A stretch of DNA of 64,000 nucleotides from the NCBI RefSeq assembly GCF_000702305.1, contig NZ_JNLC01000002.1:62001-126000 (forward strand), written 5' to 3'. Each line of letters opens with the position of its first letter. Position 1 is the first letter of the stretch. Positions 34,920 through 43,446 of this stretch are shown here, in pieces. A model generated the notes under the pieces. The model saw only the letters and a list, made by a program, of their open reading frames with translations, was not told the origin of the DNA and made no database searches. A program made the translations under genes and the position numbers. The DNA is from Allobosea sp. 117. Its GTDB lineage: Bacteria; Pseudomonadota; Alphaproteobacteria; Rhizobiales; Xanthobacteraceae.

Positions 34920-35122
34920 GGAAACAACTCGAATGGCGTTAGCCGCGACAGGCGTCAGGTCCGGCGATCGCTTCTATGGCGATCCGGGAGGCGTCTCGCG
35001 GCAGGATTGATCTAATGGCTTCGCAGGAATCACGAAAGCGAATTTATTTTGTGAATACATAACTAAAGATGATATTAAGAAGAGCGATGCGGCCGGCGAC
35101 GACGGGTAACAGGAGACTAGCC
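34920..35122. promoter_or_regulatory. Divergent promoter region, DMT transporter/LysR
   Basis: 203 bp that become AT-rich at 35030-35090 (TTTATTTTGTGAATACATAAC region), a natural site for both promoters and LysR binding. I cannot single out a T-N11-A operator with confidence. Confidence 0.4.
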
Positions 35123-35995
35123 ATGCGCCATCTCGATACCGAATCGCTCGGCATGCTGATCGCCATCGTCGATAGCGGCGGCTTCACCGCGGCGGCGAGC
35201 CGGGTCGGCCGCACCCAGTCGGCGGTCTCCGCGCGCATCGCCCAGCTCGAGGACAATCTCGGCGTGCGCCTGCTCGAGCGCTCGCGCCGCGGCATCGCGC
35301 TGACCGAGACCGGCGAGCGCCTCGTCGCCCATGCGCGGCGCCTGCTCGCCTATGAGAGCGAGGCGCTGTCCGACCTCAAGGGCGGCACGCCGGAAGGCAG
35401 CGTCCGGCTCGGCATGCCGGACGACTATGTCGACGCCTATTTCACGCCGACAATCGCGCGCTTCGCGGCCGCCTATCCGAAGGTCGAGATCTCGATCCGC
35501 TGCGACCTCTCCAAGACTCTGGAGCCGGAGGTGGAGCGCGGGCATCTCGACGTCGCGCTGTTCACCCGCGACCCGACCCGGCCCACCGGCGAATTGCTGA
35601 AGCGCGAGAAGGTGCACTGGCTGGCCGCGCGCGGCCACCGGCCGGAGCGCAACGACCCGCTGCCGCTGGCGCTGTTCCCGACCGGCTGCCGGGTGCGCCC
35701 GCTGATCGCCTCGACGCTCGATGCCAGCGGGCGGGCGTGGCGGGTCGCCTGCACCTCCTCCTCGCAGGGCGGCATCCATGCCGCGGTCGAGACCGGACTG
35801 TGCATCACCGCCCTGCCGGAATGCGCGGCACCCGCCGACTGGCGCCGGCTCGGCCCGGCGGACGGGCTGCCGCCGCTGCCGGAGATGGAGATCGGGCTGC
35901 TGCTGGCGCCGGCCGCCTCCCCCGCCGCGCGCCGCCTCGGCGACACGCTGCGCGCGGCGCTCTCGGCTGGGCCGCTGGCCTTCGAGGCGGCCTGA
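35123..35995 (+). CDS. LysR-family transcriptional regulator
   Basis: A 290-residue LTTR with an N-terminal winged helix-turn-helix (about 1-60: MLIAIVDSGGFTAAASRVGRTQSAVSARIAQLEDNLG) and a periplasmic-binding-like effector domain (about 87-285). ATG 35123 has AGGAG at 35111-35115; an in-frame ATG at 35069 adds an unconserved extension. It probably regulates the divergent DMT exporter, and possibly itself. The effector is unknown. chrA follows after 76 nt on the same strand. Confidence 0.88.
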   Translation: MRHLDTESLGMLIAIVDSGGFTAAASRVGRTQSAVSARIAQLEDNLGVRLLERSRRGIALTETGERLVAHARRLLAYESEALSDLKGGTPEGSVRLGMPDDYVDAYFTPTIARFAAAYPKVEISIRCDLSKTLEPEVERGHLDVALFTRDPTRPTGELLKREKVHWLAARGHRPERNDPLPLALFPTGCRVRPLIASTLDASGRAWRVACTSSSQGGIHAAVETGLCITALPECAAPADWRRLGPADGLPPLPEMEIGLLLAPAASPAARRLGDTLRAALSAGPLAFEAA

Positions 35996-36071
35996 GCGGC
36001 GGCGCGGGATCGCGGCGCCCGACATCCAAACTTCACATGCATCGGGCGGCGCCCGGCGCTATTGCTCGCCC

Positions 36072-37376
36072 ATGAGCGCATCCGAGACCCCGCCCGATAG
36101 CCTGACGGACGCGAAGGCGTCGTTCGACGCCGCCGCGCCCGAAACCGCCGCGCCGGCATCGCCGCAAGCCGACCCGCAGCAAGCCGACCCGCCGGCGCGA
36201 TCGGCGGCCGAGGTGTTCCGGATCTTCCTGCGGCTCGGCCTCACCTGCTTCGGCGGGCCGGTCGCCCATCTCGGCTATTTCCGTGACGAGTTCGTGGTGC
36301 GCCGGCGCTGGCTCGGCGAGGCGGCCTATGCAGATCTCGTCGCGCTCTGCCAGTTCCTCCCCGGCCCGGCCTCCAGCCAGGTCGGCATGGCGATCGGGCT
36401 CCAGCGCGCCGGGCTCGCCGGCATGGGCGCGGCGTGGCTGGGCTTCACCCTTCCCTCGGCGCTGATCATGCTCGCCGTCGCCTATGGCGTCGGGCATTTC
36501 GGCAGCGTCGGCGGCGGATGGCTGGCCGGGCTGAAGGCGGCGGCGGTCGCCATCGTCGCCCAGGCGGTGCTCGGCATGGCGCGCGCGCTCTGCCCGGACA
36601 TGCCGCGCCGCTCCATCGCGCTGGTCGCCGCCGCCGCGACGGCGGTGTCGGGCACGACCGGCCAGATCGCGGTGATCATCGGCGGCGGCCTCGTCGGGCT
36701 CGCGCTGCTCGCCGCAGACGAGCGGACCGGCGAGACGCCGGAACCCGTCCGCGTGCCGCGCCGGCTGGCGCTCGGTGCCCTCGCGGCCTTCGTACTGCTC
36801 CTGCTGGCGCTGCCGATCCTGGCGCGGACGAGCGGCGCCTCGAGCGGCTCGTCCTGGCTCACCTTGTTCGACGCGCTCTACCGCGCCGGCGCGCTGGTAT
36901 TCGGCGGCGGCCATGTCGTGCTGCCGCTGATCGAGGCGGAGCTGGTGCATCCCGGCGGCCTGACGCGCGAGGCGTTCCTCGCCGGCTATGGCGCGGTGCA
37001 GGCGGTGCCCGGCCCGCTCTTCAGCTTCGCGGCCTATGTCGGCGCGATGATGCCGACTGCCCCGAACGGCGCGCTCGGCGCCGCCATCGCCCTCGTCGCC
37101 GTCTTCCTGCCCTCGGCGCTGCTGATCTACGGCGCCCTGCCCTTCTGGAACCGGCTGTCGCACAGCACGCAGGCGCGCAGCGCGCTCGCCGGCGTCAATG
37201 CGGCGGTCGTCGGCCTGCTCGGCGCGGCGTTCTGGAATCCGGTCACGCTCGCCGGCATCACCTCGCCGTCGAGCTTCGCGCTGGCGCTGATCGCCTACAC
37301 GGCGCTGACGCAGTGGCGGGTGCCGGTGTGGGCGATTGTGGTAGGAGCCGCCCTCGCCGGCGCGCTGGTGCTCTAA
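36072..37376 (+). CDS. chrA: Chromate transporter family protein (ChrA-like)
   Basis: Inner-membrane CHR-family transporter, 434 residues, two homologous halves with about ten to twelve helices after a disordered 50-residue Ala/Pro/Gln-rich N-terminus. The first half has the signature FLRLGLTCFGGPVAHLGYFRDEFV and ALCQFLPGPASSQVGMAIG. The second half repeats it as LYRAGALVFGGGHVVLPLIEAELV and GYGAVQAVPGPLFSFAAYVGAMM. Long-chain ChrA proteins export chromate by proton exchange; other anions are possible for uncharacterised members. ATG 36072 is the first start consistent with the domain. The stop lies 73 nt from the convergent SDR gene, with a palindromic repeat between. Confidence 0.87.
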   Translation: MSASETPPDSLTDAKASFDAAAPETAAPASPQADPQQADPPARSAAEVFRIFLRLGLTCFGGPVAHLGYFRDEFVVRRRWLGEAAYADLVALCQFLPGPASSQVGMAIGLQRAGLAGMGAAWLGFTLPSALIMLAVAYGVGHFGSVGGGWLAGLKAAAVAIVAQAVLGMARALCPDMPRRSIALVAAAATAVSGTTGQIAVIIGGGLVGLALLAADERTGETPEPVRVPRRLALGALAAFVLLLLALPILARTSGASSGSSWLTLFDALYRAGALVFGGGHVVLPLIEAELVHPGGLTREAFLAGYGAVQAVPGPLFSFAAYVGAMMPTAPNGALGAAIALVAVFLPSALLIYGALPFWNRLSHSTQARSALAGVNAAVVGLLGAAFWNPVTLAGITSPSSFALALIAYTALTQWRVPVWAIVVGAALAGALVL

Positions 37377-37380
37377 GCTC

Positions 37381-37440
37381 TTATTTTATCGCGTTTTCTT
37401 CACGCGAACCGGTGCCCACTTCGCTCAAAAACGCTCTAGC
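37381..37440. repeat. Second-type palindromic repeat between chrA and SDR gene
   Basis: An imperfect hairpin whose outer arms are GCGTTTT (37391-37397) and AAAACGC (37428-37434), with inner GCGAAC/ACTTCGC pairing around CCGGTGCCCA, ending in CTCTAG. It resembles short palindromic intergenic repeats common in Rhizobiales genomes and differs from the 113-bp family. It could act as a bidirectional terminator for the two convergent genes. Confidence 0.65.
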
Positions 37441-37448
37441 CAGACGTT

Positions 37449-38225
37449 TCAGGTTCTCTCGCGCGCGACGTTGAAGCCGGCGAAGCTCTGGGAGGTCGGC
37501 AGGACCTGCAGCCGGGTGATGTTCACGTGGCGCGGCGTGGTGCAGCAGAAGAAGATCTGCTCGGCGATGTCCTCTCCGGACAGCGTCTGGGCGCCGGCAT
37601 AGACGCTGTCCGAGCGCGCCTCGTCGCCACGGAAGCGCACCAGCGAGAACTCGGTCTCGACCATGCCCGGCTCGATGTTGGTGACGCGCACGCCGGTGCC
37701 GGCGAGATCGGCCACCAGGTTCAGCGCGAACTGCTTCACGAAGGCCTTGGTGGCGCCATAGGCGTTGCCGCCCGGATAGGCGTATTCGCCGGCGACCGAG
37801 CCGGTGAACACCACATGGCCCTCGCCGCGCTCGACCATGCCCGGCAGCGCCGCGCGCACCGTGTAGAGCAGGCCCTTGACGTTGGTGTCGACCATGTCGT
37901 CCCAGTCGTCGAGGCTGGCGCGCTGGGCGGGATCGAGACCGAGCGCGAGGCCGGCATTGGCGAACACCACGTTGAGGCGGGCGAATTCGGCGGGCAGCTT
38001 GCCGAGCGCCGCAACCACCGCCGCATTGTCCCGCACGTCGAGCTCGAGGGGGTGGAGGCGCGGGCCGAGCTCGTCGCGCAGCGCGATCAGCCGCTCGGCG
38101 CGCCGGCCGGTGGCCACCACGCGGGCGCCGGCGAGCGCGAAGCGACGGGCCGTCGCCGCGCCGATGCCGGCGGTGGCGCCGGTAACCAGGACGGTGAGCG
38201 TTGCGGGATCGAGCATCTTGTACAT
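37449..38225 (-). CDS. SDR family oxidoreductase (YdfG-like)
   Basis: NADP-dependent short-chain dehydrogenase, 258 residues. It has a TGATAGIG nucleotide motif near 14-21, the NAG motif in VFANAGLAL, a catalytic YGATK (GGNAYGATKAFVKQF) and the post-catalytic NIEPGMVETEFS. The arrangement matches the 3-hydroxy acid dehydrogenase YdfG group. ATG 38225 has AGGGGA upstream and gives the standard N-terminus. It stands as a single gene; the substrate is not predictable. Confidence 0.85.
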   Translation of the reverse strand: MYKMLDPATLTVLVTGATAGIGAATARRFALAGARVVATGRRAERLIALRDELGPRLHPLELDVRDNAAVVAALGKLPAEFARLNVVFANAGLALGLDPAQRASLDDWDDMVDTNVKGLLYTVRAALPGMVERGEGHVVFTGSVAGEYAYPGGNAYGATKAFVKQFALNLVADLAGTGVRVTNIEPGMVETEFSLVRFRGDEARSDSVYAGAQTLSGEDIAEQIFFCCTTPRHVNITRLQVLPTSQSFAGFNVARERT

Positions 38226-38557
38226 GGTGATTCCCCTGTCGCGCCGCGGCGAACGGCGCAAGCCTCAATGTTGCGGTGCCACATAGCGCGGCGCGGCGTG
38301 CCCGTCCATGCCGCCGCGGGCGCGGCGGCCCGCCGATACCCCGCCGCGGCCGCGCGGCGGGGCCTCGCGATGTTTAAGATTTGTTGATCATGCGCATCGA
38401 ATCGCCGCTCGACGCCTTACGGCCCTTGCGGGGTCATGGTGACGCCACGATCCTCGCCGAAAACGCGTTTCGTGAAGCTTGCGCATCCCAATACCAAGAA
38501 CAGGATGCGGGACGTGTCGAGGCGCGGTGCGTATCTGCCGTGCGGGGGTGTGTGCAC
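38226..38557. other. Non-coding region upstream of Omp19-like lipoprotein
   Basis: 332 bp, very GC-rich on the left and more AT-rich around 38370-38400 (TTTAAGATTTGTTGATCATG), where a promoter may lie. No credible gene or palindrome seen. Confidence 0.4.
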
Positions 38558-39148
38558 ATGAACGCCTTTTCCATTGCGACGATGTCCGTTGCCGCCCTGC
38601 TGGTTGCCGGGTGCAGCACATCGCTTGAGGGATTCGGCTCCAGCAAGACCGCTTCCAGCGAAGTCGGGAATTCGATCACGCCGGCGCCGACCACCTCGGT
38701 CGAGAGCTCGCCCGTGCCGGCCCCGCAGGCGGCCACCGGCGCCGCCGCCTCCACCGCCGCGGCCGCTGTGACGCCGCGCACGGCGGACAATTCCGTCGCC
38801 CTCAACCCGCCGCCCTCGGCCACCGCCCCGGGCGGCGTCGCCTATGCCGAGCCCGGCGCGGCGCGCACCCAGCTCGCCGGCACCTGGACCTTCGCCTGGG
38901 ACGAGGGCCGCAAGACCTGCCCGGTGACGCTCACCACCGATCGCGGCATGTCCGGCTTTTCCGCCACCGCCGACGTCACCTGCCCGAACGACATCTTCAT
39001 GACCAAGGGCTGGGACGTGTGGGGCAACGACATCGTGCTGCAGAACCACGTCGGCAAAGTCACCGTCCGGCTGCAGCCGGCGGGGGGCGGACGCTATGAC
39101 GGCGTCGCCACCGGGGACGGCGGCAAGGTCAGCCTGATCCGCTCCTGA
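38558..39148 (+). CDS. AprI/Inh (Omp19-like) outer-membrane lipoprotein
   Basis: A 196-residue lipoprotein. The N-terminus MNAFSIATMSVAALLVAGCSTS ends in a clear lipobox (LVAGC, Cys19), followed by a Ser/Pro/Ala-rich linker (20-105). The C-terminal domain (about 105-196) has the AprI/Inh beta-barrel layout: LAGTWTFAWDEGRKTCPVTL with a cysteine later matched in DVTCPNDIFMTKGWDVW. Brucella Omp19, of the same architecture, inhibits host and environmental proteases; a similar envelope role is inferred. GTG and other upstream starts would bury the signal peptide. Confidence 0.87.
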   Translation: MNAFSIATMSVAALLVAGCSTSLEGFGSSKTASSEVGNSITPAPTTSVESSPVPAPQAATGAAASTAAAAVTPRTADNSVALNPPPSATAPGGVAYAEPGAARTQLAGTWTFAWDEGRKTCPVTLTTDRGMSGFSATADVTCPNDIFMTKGWDVWGNDIVLQNHVGKVTVRLQPAGGGRYDGVATGDGGKVSLIRS

Positions 39149-39477
39149 GCCGATAACGCTCGCCGTCCGCATTCACGCGGATTGCGCCGGCACCCTTCGC
39201 CGGCATTGAATGATCAGCCGCGTTCTGCCGCCATCGCCGGCGGCAAAGTCGATTATCGCGTCGAATTCGAACGAAAAAGCATCGGGTGTTCTCGAAAGAG
39301 CGCACCCTCGACTTGCGTTCGACTGGTCATGCCAGTGTAGCAGCCTGCCGATAAGGTGCGTTTTCTGGCTTCACGAAGCTGGGAACTGAAAAATAAACGA
39401 TGCGTTAACCCGCCACGCCGATATGATCGGCATGCGGAAAATCGATTGATTCGATTTTCTCATCGGAGGAGGTGTTC
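39149..39477. other. Non-coding region before the small 75-residue protein
   Basis: 329 bp, more AT-rich than average towards its right end. A perfect inverted repeat GAAAATCGA-N5-TCGATTTTC lies at 39437-39459, just ahead of the very strong ribosome binding site GGAGGAGG (39465-39472). Nothing else recognised. Confidence 0.5.
39437..39459 (+). promoter_or_regulatory. Inverted repeat immediately upstream of a ribosome binding site
   Basis: Nine-base arms GAAAATCGA and TCGATTTTC flank a TTGAT loop, ending 5 nt before GGAGGAGG. As RNA it would form a hairpin next to the ribosome binding site; as DNA it could be an operator overlapping the transcription start. Confidence 0.55.
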
Positions 39478-39705
39478 ATGCTGCGCGTGTCGGGCATAAC
39501 CTCGGTATCGTCCACCATGATGGACGAGCCCGTGCCGGTCCTGCGCCGCTCGCCCGAGCCGCTGGCGCGGCTGATGTCGCAGCACCTCGCCGTCGCCCAT
39601 CCGCGCTCCGATGCCGAGGCGCTGCGCCTGCTGCGTCAGGCCTTCCCCGCCGCTCCGCTCGCCGCCCGCGTCGCCGCCATGGCGCAGCGCGGGCGCACGT
39701 CCTGA
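39478..39705 (+). CDS. Small hypothetical protein
   Basis: A 75-residue protein with no signal peptide or membrane span. The C-terminal half is helical and Ala/Arg/Leu-rich (SDAEALRLLRQAFPAAPLAARVAAMAQ). ATG 39478 is 5 nt after GGAGGAGG; GTG 39472 is less likely because it overlaps that site. I do not recognise a family. The perfect ribosome binding site and the palindrome just before it argue for a real regulated gene. Confidence 0.6.
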   Translation: MLRVSGITSVSSTMMDEPVPVLRRSPEPLARLMSQHLAVAHPRSDAEALRLLRQAFPAAPLAARVAAMAQRGRTS

Positions 39706-39729
39706 CCGGACGGCTTCCGCACCGGCCGC

Positions 39730-40614
39730 TCAGTTGAGGCGGCCGGGCCTTTCCGCCTCGTCGATCTCCGGCTGCAGCATCGCCTCGCCACCCTCCGCGA
39801 AGGCGGTGGCGCGCGCGGCCTGCGCGTGTTCCCGGGCGAGGCGCGCATAGCGCATGGCGGAGAATGGCAGCGCCGCCAGATAGGCGATGGTGAGGATCGC
39901 CAGCACCGGCCACGGCCAGGTCACCAGCACGGCGACGAACAGCACCACGCAGACGAACAGCGGCAGCACCGCGTCGCGCGGAATACGGCTGCCGAGCTTC
40001 TTGCCGGACCATGCCGGCAGCTTCGACACCATCAGCCCGGCGATGACGACGCAATAGGCGGCCGCCACCGCCGGCGAGGCGACGAGGCGCGGCAGGCCGA
40101 TCAGTTCCAGATAGACCGGCAGCAGCACGCAGATGGCGCCCAGCGGCGCCGGCACGCCGGTGAAGAAATCGGCGGCGAAGGCCGGACGGTTGGGATCCTC
40201 CAGCATCACGTTGAAGCGCGCGAGGCGCAGCGCCGCGCAGATCGCGAAGGCGAGCGCGGCGATCCAGCCGACCGAGCCGAGCGTGTCGAGGCCCCACATA
40301 TAGAGCACCATGCCGGGCGCCACGCCGAAGCAGACGAAGTCCGACAGGCTGTCGAGCTCGGCGCCGAAGCGCGAGGTGCCCTGCAGCATGCGGGCGAGCC
40401 GGCCGTCCATGCCGTCGAGCACGGCGGCGAGCACGATGGCGCCGAGCGCCAGCTCCAGCCGCCCCTCGATCGCCATGCGCATGCCGGTGAGGCCGGCGCA
40501 CAGCGCCAGCAGCGTCACGACGTTCGGCACCAGCACGCGCACCGGCACCGCCTGGAAGCGTCGGCGGGGCTGCGCCCTGGGATCGGGCTCGAACGGCGGG
40601 AAGAGGTTCGACAT
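39730..40614 (-). CDS. pssA: CDP-diacylglycerol--serine O-phosphatidyltransferase
   Basis: Membrane enzyme making phosphatidylserine from CDP-diacylglycerol and serine, 294 residues, several membrane helices. The CDP-alcohol phosphotransferase signature DGxxARxxxxxxxxGxxxDxxxD is complete in DGRLARML...GAELDSLSD. The start at 40614 (MSNLFPPFEPD) has GGCGGAAA upstream; longer in-frame starts are not supported. Its product is the substrate of Psd, encoded 1.3 kb away on the same strand but separated by two small genes. Confidence 0.93.
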   Translation of the reverse strand: MSNLFPPFEPDPRAQPRRRFQAVPVRVLVPNVVTLLALCAGLTGMRMAIEGRLELALGAIVLAAVLDGMDGRLARMLQGTSRFGAELDSLSDFVCFGVAPGMVLYMWGLDTLGSVGWIAALAFAICAALRLARFNVMLEDPNRPAFAADFFTGVPAPLGAICVLLPVYLELIGLPRLVASPAVAAAYCVVIAGLMVSKLPAWSGKKLGSRIPRDAVLPLFVCVVLFVAVLVTWPWPVLAILTIAYLAALPFSAMRYARLAREHAQAARATAFAEGGEAMLQPEIDEAERPGRLN

Positions 40615-40936
40615 GGAATTTCCGCCTATCTTCTCGTTATTTCGCTCTATGTGCCGCCCAGCGCGCGACACGCGGTGCCACGCGCGCCGAACGGCCAGCG
40701 CCGGCATTTTAGCCTAATCGGAGGAACCGGGCGACCTGACGGAAGCCCGCGCCGACGGATACCGGAACACCCGTCGTCTGGAGACTGGCGGGCTTACAAG
40801 CATGACGAGCACCCGGCGCAACAACAATCAGAATTCCGCTCCAACATTACAAATGTTTAAGTCGAACGTTCAGATATCGTTCATGGGCTGCGCTTCATCG
40901 TTCACGTCAAGGGGCACAAGTTAGGAGTACCCGACG
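40615..40936. promoter_or_regulatory. Non-coding region with CGTTCA direct repeats
   Basis: 322 bp between pssA and the RcnB-like gene. CGTTCA occurs at 40867, 40878 and 40899 (11- and 21-bp spacing), the helical-phase arrangement used by OmpR/PhoB-type response regulators, 33-70 bp before the RcnB-like start. TAGGAGT precedes ATG 40937. Confidence 0.4.
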
Positions 40937-41284
40937 ATGAATCGCCTGATTATTGCTGCGTCTATTTTCACCGCAATCAGTTCATCTGCCGCACTTGCAC
41001 AAGGTTATCCGCATTATACGCCGAACAACCCGCATCACGTGCAGCAGAACAGCCATTATCGTCACGACCCGAAGCCTCACCATTCGAAGCCGGCGCCGCA
41101 CCGCTCGCAATGGTCCAGAGGCAAGCCGCTGCCGCGCCAGTATCGCGGAAACGTTGTGCGCGACTACGGGCGCCATCACCTCGCCGCGCCTCCGCGCGGC
41201 TACAACTGGGTGCGGGTCAACAACGAGTATGTGCTGATCGGCATCGCGACGGGCATCATCTCGTCCATCATCGTGGCGCAGTAG
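40937..41284 (+). CDS. RcnB-like exported protein
   Basis: A 115-residue secreted protein with a signal peptide (MNRLIIAASIFTAISSSAALAQ). The mature part is rich in His, Tyr, Asn and Pro (repeated HH and PHH pairs), followed by the RcnB-family core LPRQYRGNVVRDYGRHHLAAPPRGYNWVRVNNEYVLI and a hydrophobic end. RcnB in E. coli is periplasmic and influences nickel/cobalt homeostasis; the His clusters here could bind metal, but many alphaproteobacterial members are uncharacterised. It ends in a 13-bp hairpin. It separates pssA from psd on the opposite strand. Confidence 0.8.
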   Translation: MNRLIIAASIFTAISSSAALAQGYPHYTPNNPHHVQQNSHYRHDPKPHHSKPAPHRSQWSRGKPLPRQYRGNVVRDYGRHHLAAPPRGYNWVRVNNEYVLIGIATGIISSIIVAQ

Positions 41285-41289
41285 GCCCG

Positions 41290-41320
41290 ATGGCCGTCGC
41301 GGAACGGCCGCGACGGCCAT
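41290..41320 (+). terminator. Strong hairpin after RcnB-like gene
   Basis: Perfect 13-bp stem ATGGCCGTCGCGG/CCGCGACGGCCAT, loop AACGG, starting 5 nt after the stop. No U-tract; its position and stability suggest a terminator or 3' stabiliser. Confidence 0.65.
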
Positions 41321-41437
41321 ATCCGCGACGGGCCGCTTCCCCGGACGCGAGGAGGCTTCGCCGCCTGTCTCGCTCTCAGCAGCCGCGCAACGCGCGAGGC
41401 GCTGCCGCCGGATAGGTCGGGGCAGCGCAAACCGGGA

Positions 41438-41728
41438 TCAGAGCTTCACGCGCTCCCGCGTGCGGCCGACCCCGGCAGCGATCGCCGCATAGTCGAGCGC
41501 CGCGCCGTCGCGCTGCTGCAAAGCGTGGCGCAGGAAGCGGATCGGGAAACGGATGGCTTCCTTATTGGCTTCGCTCAGCCCCGACGAGCGCGCGGAGGCG
41601 CCCCGCTCGGCGCAGCCGAGCGCCTCGGTGAGGTCCTCGGCACTCAGGATTCCCTTGCGAGCGAGCACTTCGGTCAGGGCCGCAAGTGCCAGCAAGGTGC
41701 CTTCCATCTGCAGATTGGCGGTGTTCAT
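41438..41728 (-). CDS. Small hypothetical protein between psd and pssA
   Basis: A 96-residue cytosolic protein, mostly helical. It opens MNTANLQMEGTLLALAALTEVLARKGILSAEDLTEAL, then has a basic IRFPIRFLRHALQQR stretch and ends GVGRTRERVKL. ATG 41728 has GGAGGAC upstream; an in-frame extension to 41833 lacks support. It lies 217 nt after the psd stop on the same strand and could be co-transcribed with psd. I do not recognise a family. Confidence 0.6.
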   Translation of the reverse strand: MNTANLQMEGTLLALAALTEVLARKGILSAEDLTEALGCAERGASARSSGLSEANKEAIRFPIRFLRHALQQRDGAALDYAAIAAGVGRTRERVKL

Positions 41729-41945
41729 GGCGTCCTCCGGGAGATGTCCGGGCGATGTCCTTCGCCTTTTCCACTCCGTGGCGCGGTCCCGCGGTTTCGA
41801 CGGGAATCCGCGCCGAAGCACGCATGGGAGCAAGAGCCGCGGCGAAGGTCAAATGCCGGAGTGAAATCCCGGCGACGCGGGGCCCGCGGCGGGCATCAGG
41901 ACCGCGCGGAATCCGATGGACCCGAGCGGGCCGCGCCCGCGCCGA

Positions 41946-42644
41946 TCAGCTCACCCGAAAGGCAAGCTCGCGCTGAGCGCCCGCCACATCGGCGAGGATG
42001 GTCTCGCCGGCGACGGCGCGCTGGCCTTCGGCCACCAGCGGCCGCGTCCCGACCGGCAGATAGACGTCGACCCGCGAGCCGAAGCGGATGAGGCCGAAAC
42101 GCTCGCCGGCGGCGCGCTGGTCGCCCTCGCGCACGAAGCAGACGATGCGCCGCGCGACGAGGCCGGCGATCTGCACCACGCCGACGAGGCCGATGGCGGT
42201 ATCGAACACGACGCCGTTGCGCTCATTGTCCTCGCTCGCCTTGTCGAGATCGGCGCTCAGGAACTTGCCGGGCCGGTAGGCGATGCGCACCACCTGCCCT
42301 GCCAGCGGGGCGCGGTTCACATGCACGTCGAAGACGTTCATGAAGATGCACACGCGCGGCAGCGGCGCGTCGCCGAGACCGAGCTCGCGCGGCGGGATGG
42401 CGGGGCCGACGAGGCAGACCCGCCCGTCCGCCGGCGCGATCACCAGCCCCGGCCCGATCGGCGTCACACGCTCGGGATCGCGGAAGAAATAGGCGATCCA
42501 GGCGGTGATCAGCACGCAGATCCAGCCCAGCGGCGGCACCAGCCACAGCAGCAGCAGCGAGACCGCCACGCCGATCAGCAGGAACGGGTAGCCCTCGCGG
42601 TGGATCGGCGCGAGATTGTTGCGGATGGTGTCGATGAGGGACAT
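41946..42644 (-). CDS. psd: Phosphatidylserine decarboxylase proenzyme
   Basis: Pyruvoyl enzyme converting phosphatidylserine to phosphatidylethanolamine, 232 residues (short bacterial type II-like form). Two hydrophobic segments at about 19-53 anchor it. The self-cleavage site is Gly189-Ser190 in [11 protein letters not shown], giving beta and alpha chains. APADG and [10 protein letters not shown] (His108) are conserved catalytic blocks. The start at 42644 ([18 protein letters not shown]) matches family N-termini. In many Rhizobiales psd directly precedes pssA; here 1.3 kb with two small genes intervene. Confidence 0.93.
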   Translation of the reverse strand: MSLIDTIRNNLAPIHREGYPFLLIGVAVSLLLLWLVPPLGWICVLITAWIAYFFRDPERVTPIGPGLVIAPADGRVCLVGPAIPPRELGLGDAPLPRVCIFMNVFDVHVNRAPLAGQVVRIAYRPGKFLSADLDKASEDNERNGVVFDTAIGLVGVVQIAGLVARRIVCFVREGDQRAAGERFGLIRFGSRVDVYLPVGTRPLVAEGQRAVAGETILADVAGAQRELAFRVS

Positions 42645-42808
42645 CGCGAGTTCCGGTTGTTCAGTCGGGGCAGAGGTAGAGGCGCTGCGCCGGGGCGTCA
42701 AATCGGTTGCCGCGCGATGCGGCCTTCGCCGCCGGCTGGAACGAGGATCCGCCGTGCAATTTGCCGGCGGACCGCCTAGCGTTGGCGCAGCAGCCGGAGA
42801 GCGCCGCC

Positions 42809-43435
42809 GTGGTCGTGGTCCATCATCTGAACTTTTCGCGATCGCATCGCGTCATCTGGCTTCTGGAGGAACTCGGCCTGCCCTATCGCCTGGTCCGCCA
42901 CGAGCGCGACGCGAACTTCCGGGCGCCGCCGGCGCTGATGCAGGTGCATCCGCTGGGCAAGGCGCCGGTCATCCAGGATGGCGACCTCACGCTCGGCGAG
43001 TCCGCCGTCATCCTCGGCTACATCGATACGCGCTACGGCGAAGGCCGGCATGCGCCGCCGCGCGACAGCGATGCCTGGTTCGAGCACGAGGAATGGCTGC
43101 AATATGCCGAGAGCACGGCCGCCTTCCCGATCATGGTGAAGCGGATCGGCGTGATCACCGGCGGCCTGTCCGAGCGCATGGAGCGGTTCGTCGACCCGAC
43201 GCTGGCCAAGACGCTGCGCCACATCGCGGACAGGATGTCAGGCCGCGACTATCTGATGGGCGACGCGCTCACCCTCGCCGACGTGCAGATGGCCTATCCG
43301 CTCGAAATGGCGCGCAGCATGGGACTGCTGCAGGACTACCCCGCCATCGCCGACTATCTCGCGCGGCTCGCGGCTCGCCCGGCCTTCATGCGGGCCATCG
43401 AGATCGGCGGCCCGATGCTGCCGGCGAAGAACTGA
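42809..43435 (+). CDS. Glutathione S-transferase family protein
   Basis: A 208-residue GST. The thioredoxin-like N-domain begins [29 protein letters not shown] with the active-site Ser in SRS(H)R, then [27 protein letters not shown], the glutathione-binding cis-Pro and ES pair. An all-helical C-domain follows ([17 protein letters not shown]). The start is not an ATG: GTG 42809 (or GTG 42815) after GGAGAG fits the domain boundary, while the upstream ATG lacks homology. The substrate is unknown; general detoxification is likely. Confidence 0.85.
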   Translation: MVVVHHLNFSRSHRVIWLLEELGLPYRLVRHERDANFRAPPALMQVHPLGKAPVIQDGDLTLGESAVILGYIDTRYGEGRHAPPRDSDAWFEHEEWLQYAESTAAFPIMVKRIGVITGGLSERMERFVDPTLAKTLRHIADRMSGRDYLMGDALTLADVQMAYPLEMARSMGLLQDYPAIADYLARLAARPAFMRAIEIGGPMLPAKN

Positions 43436-43446
43436 CGACTCCGGAA

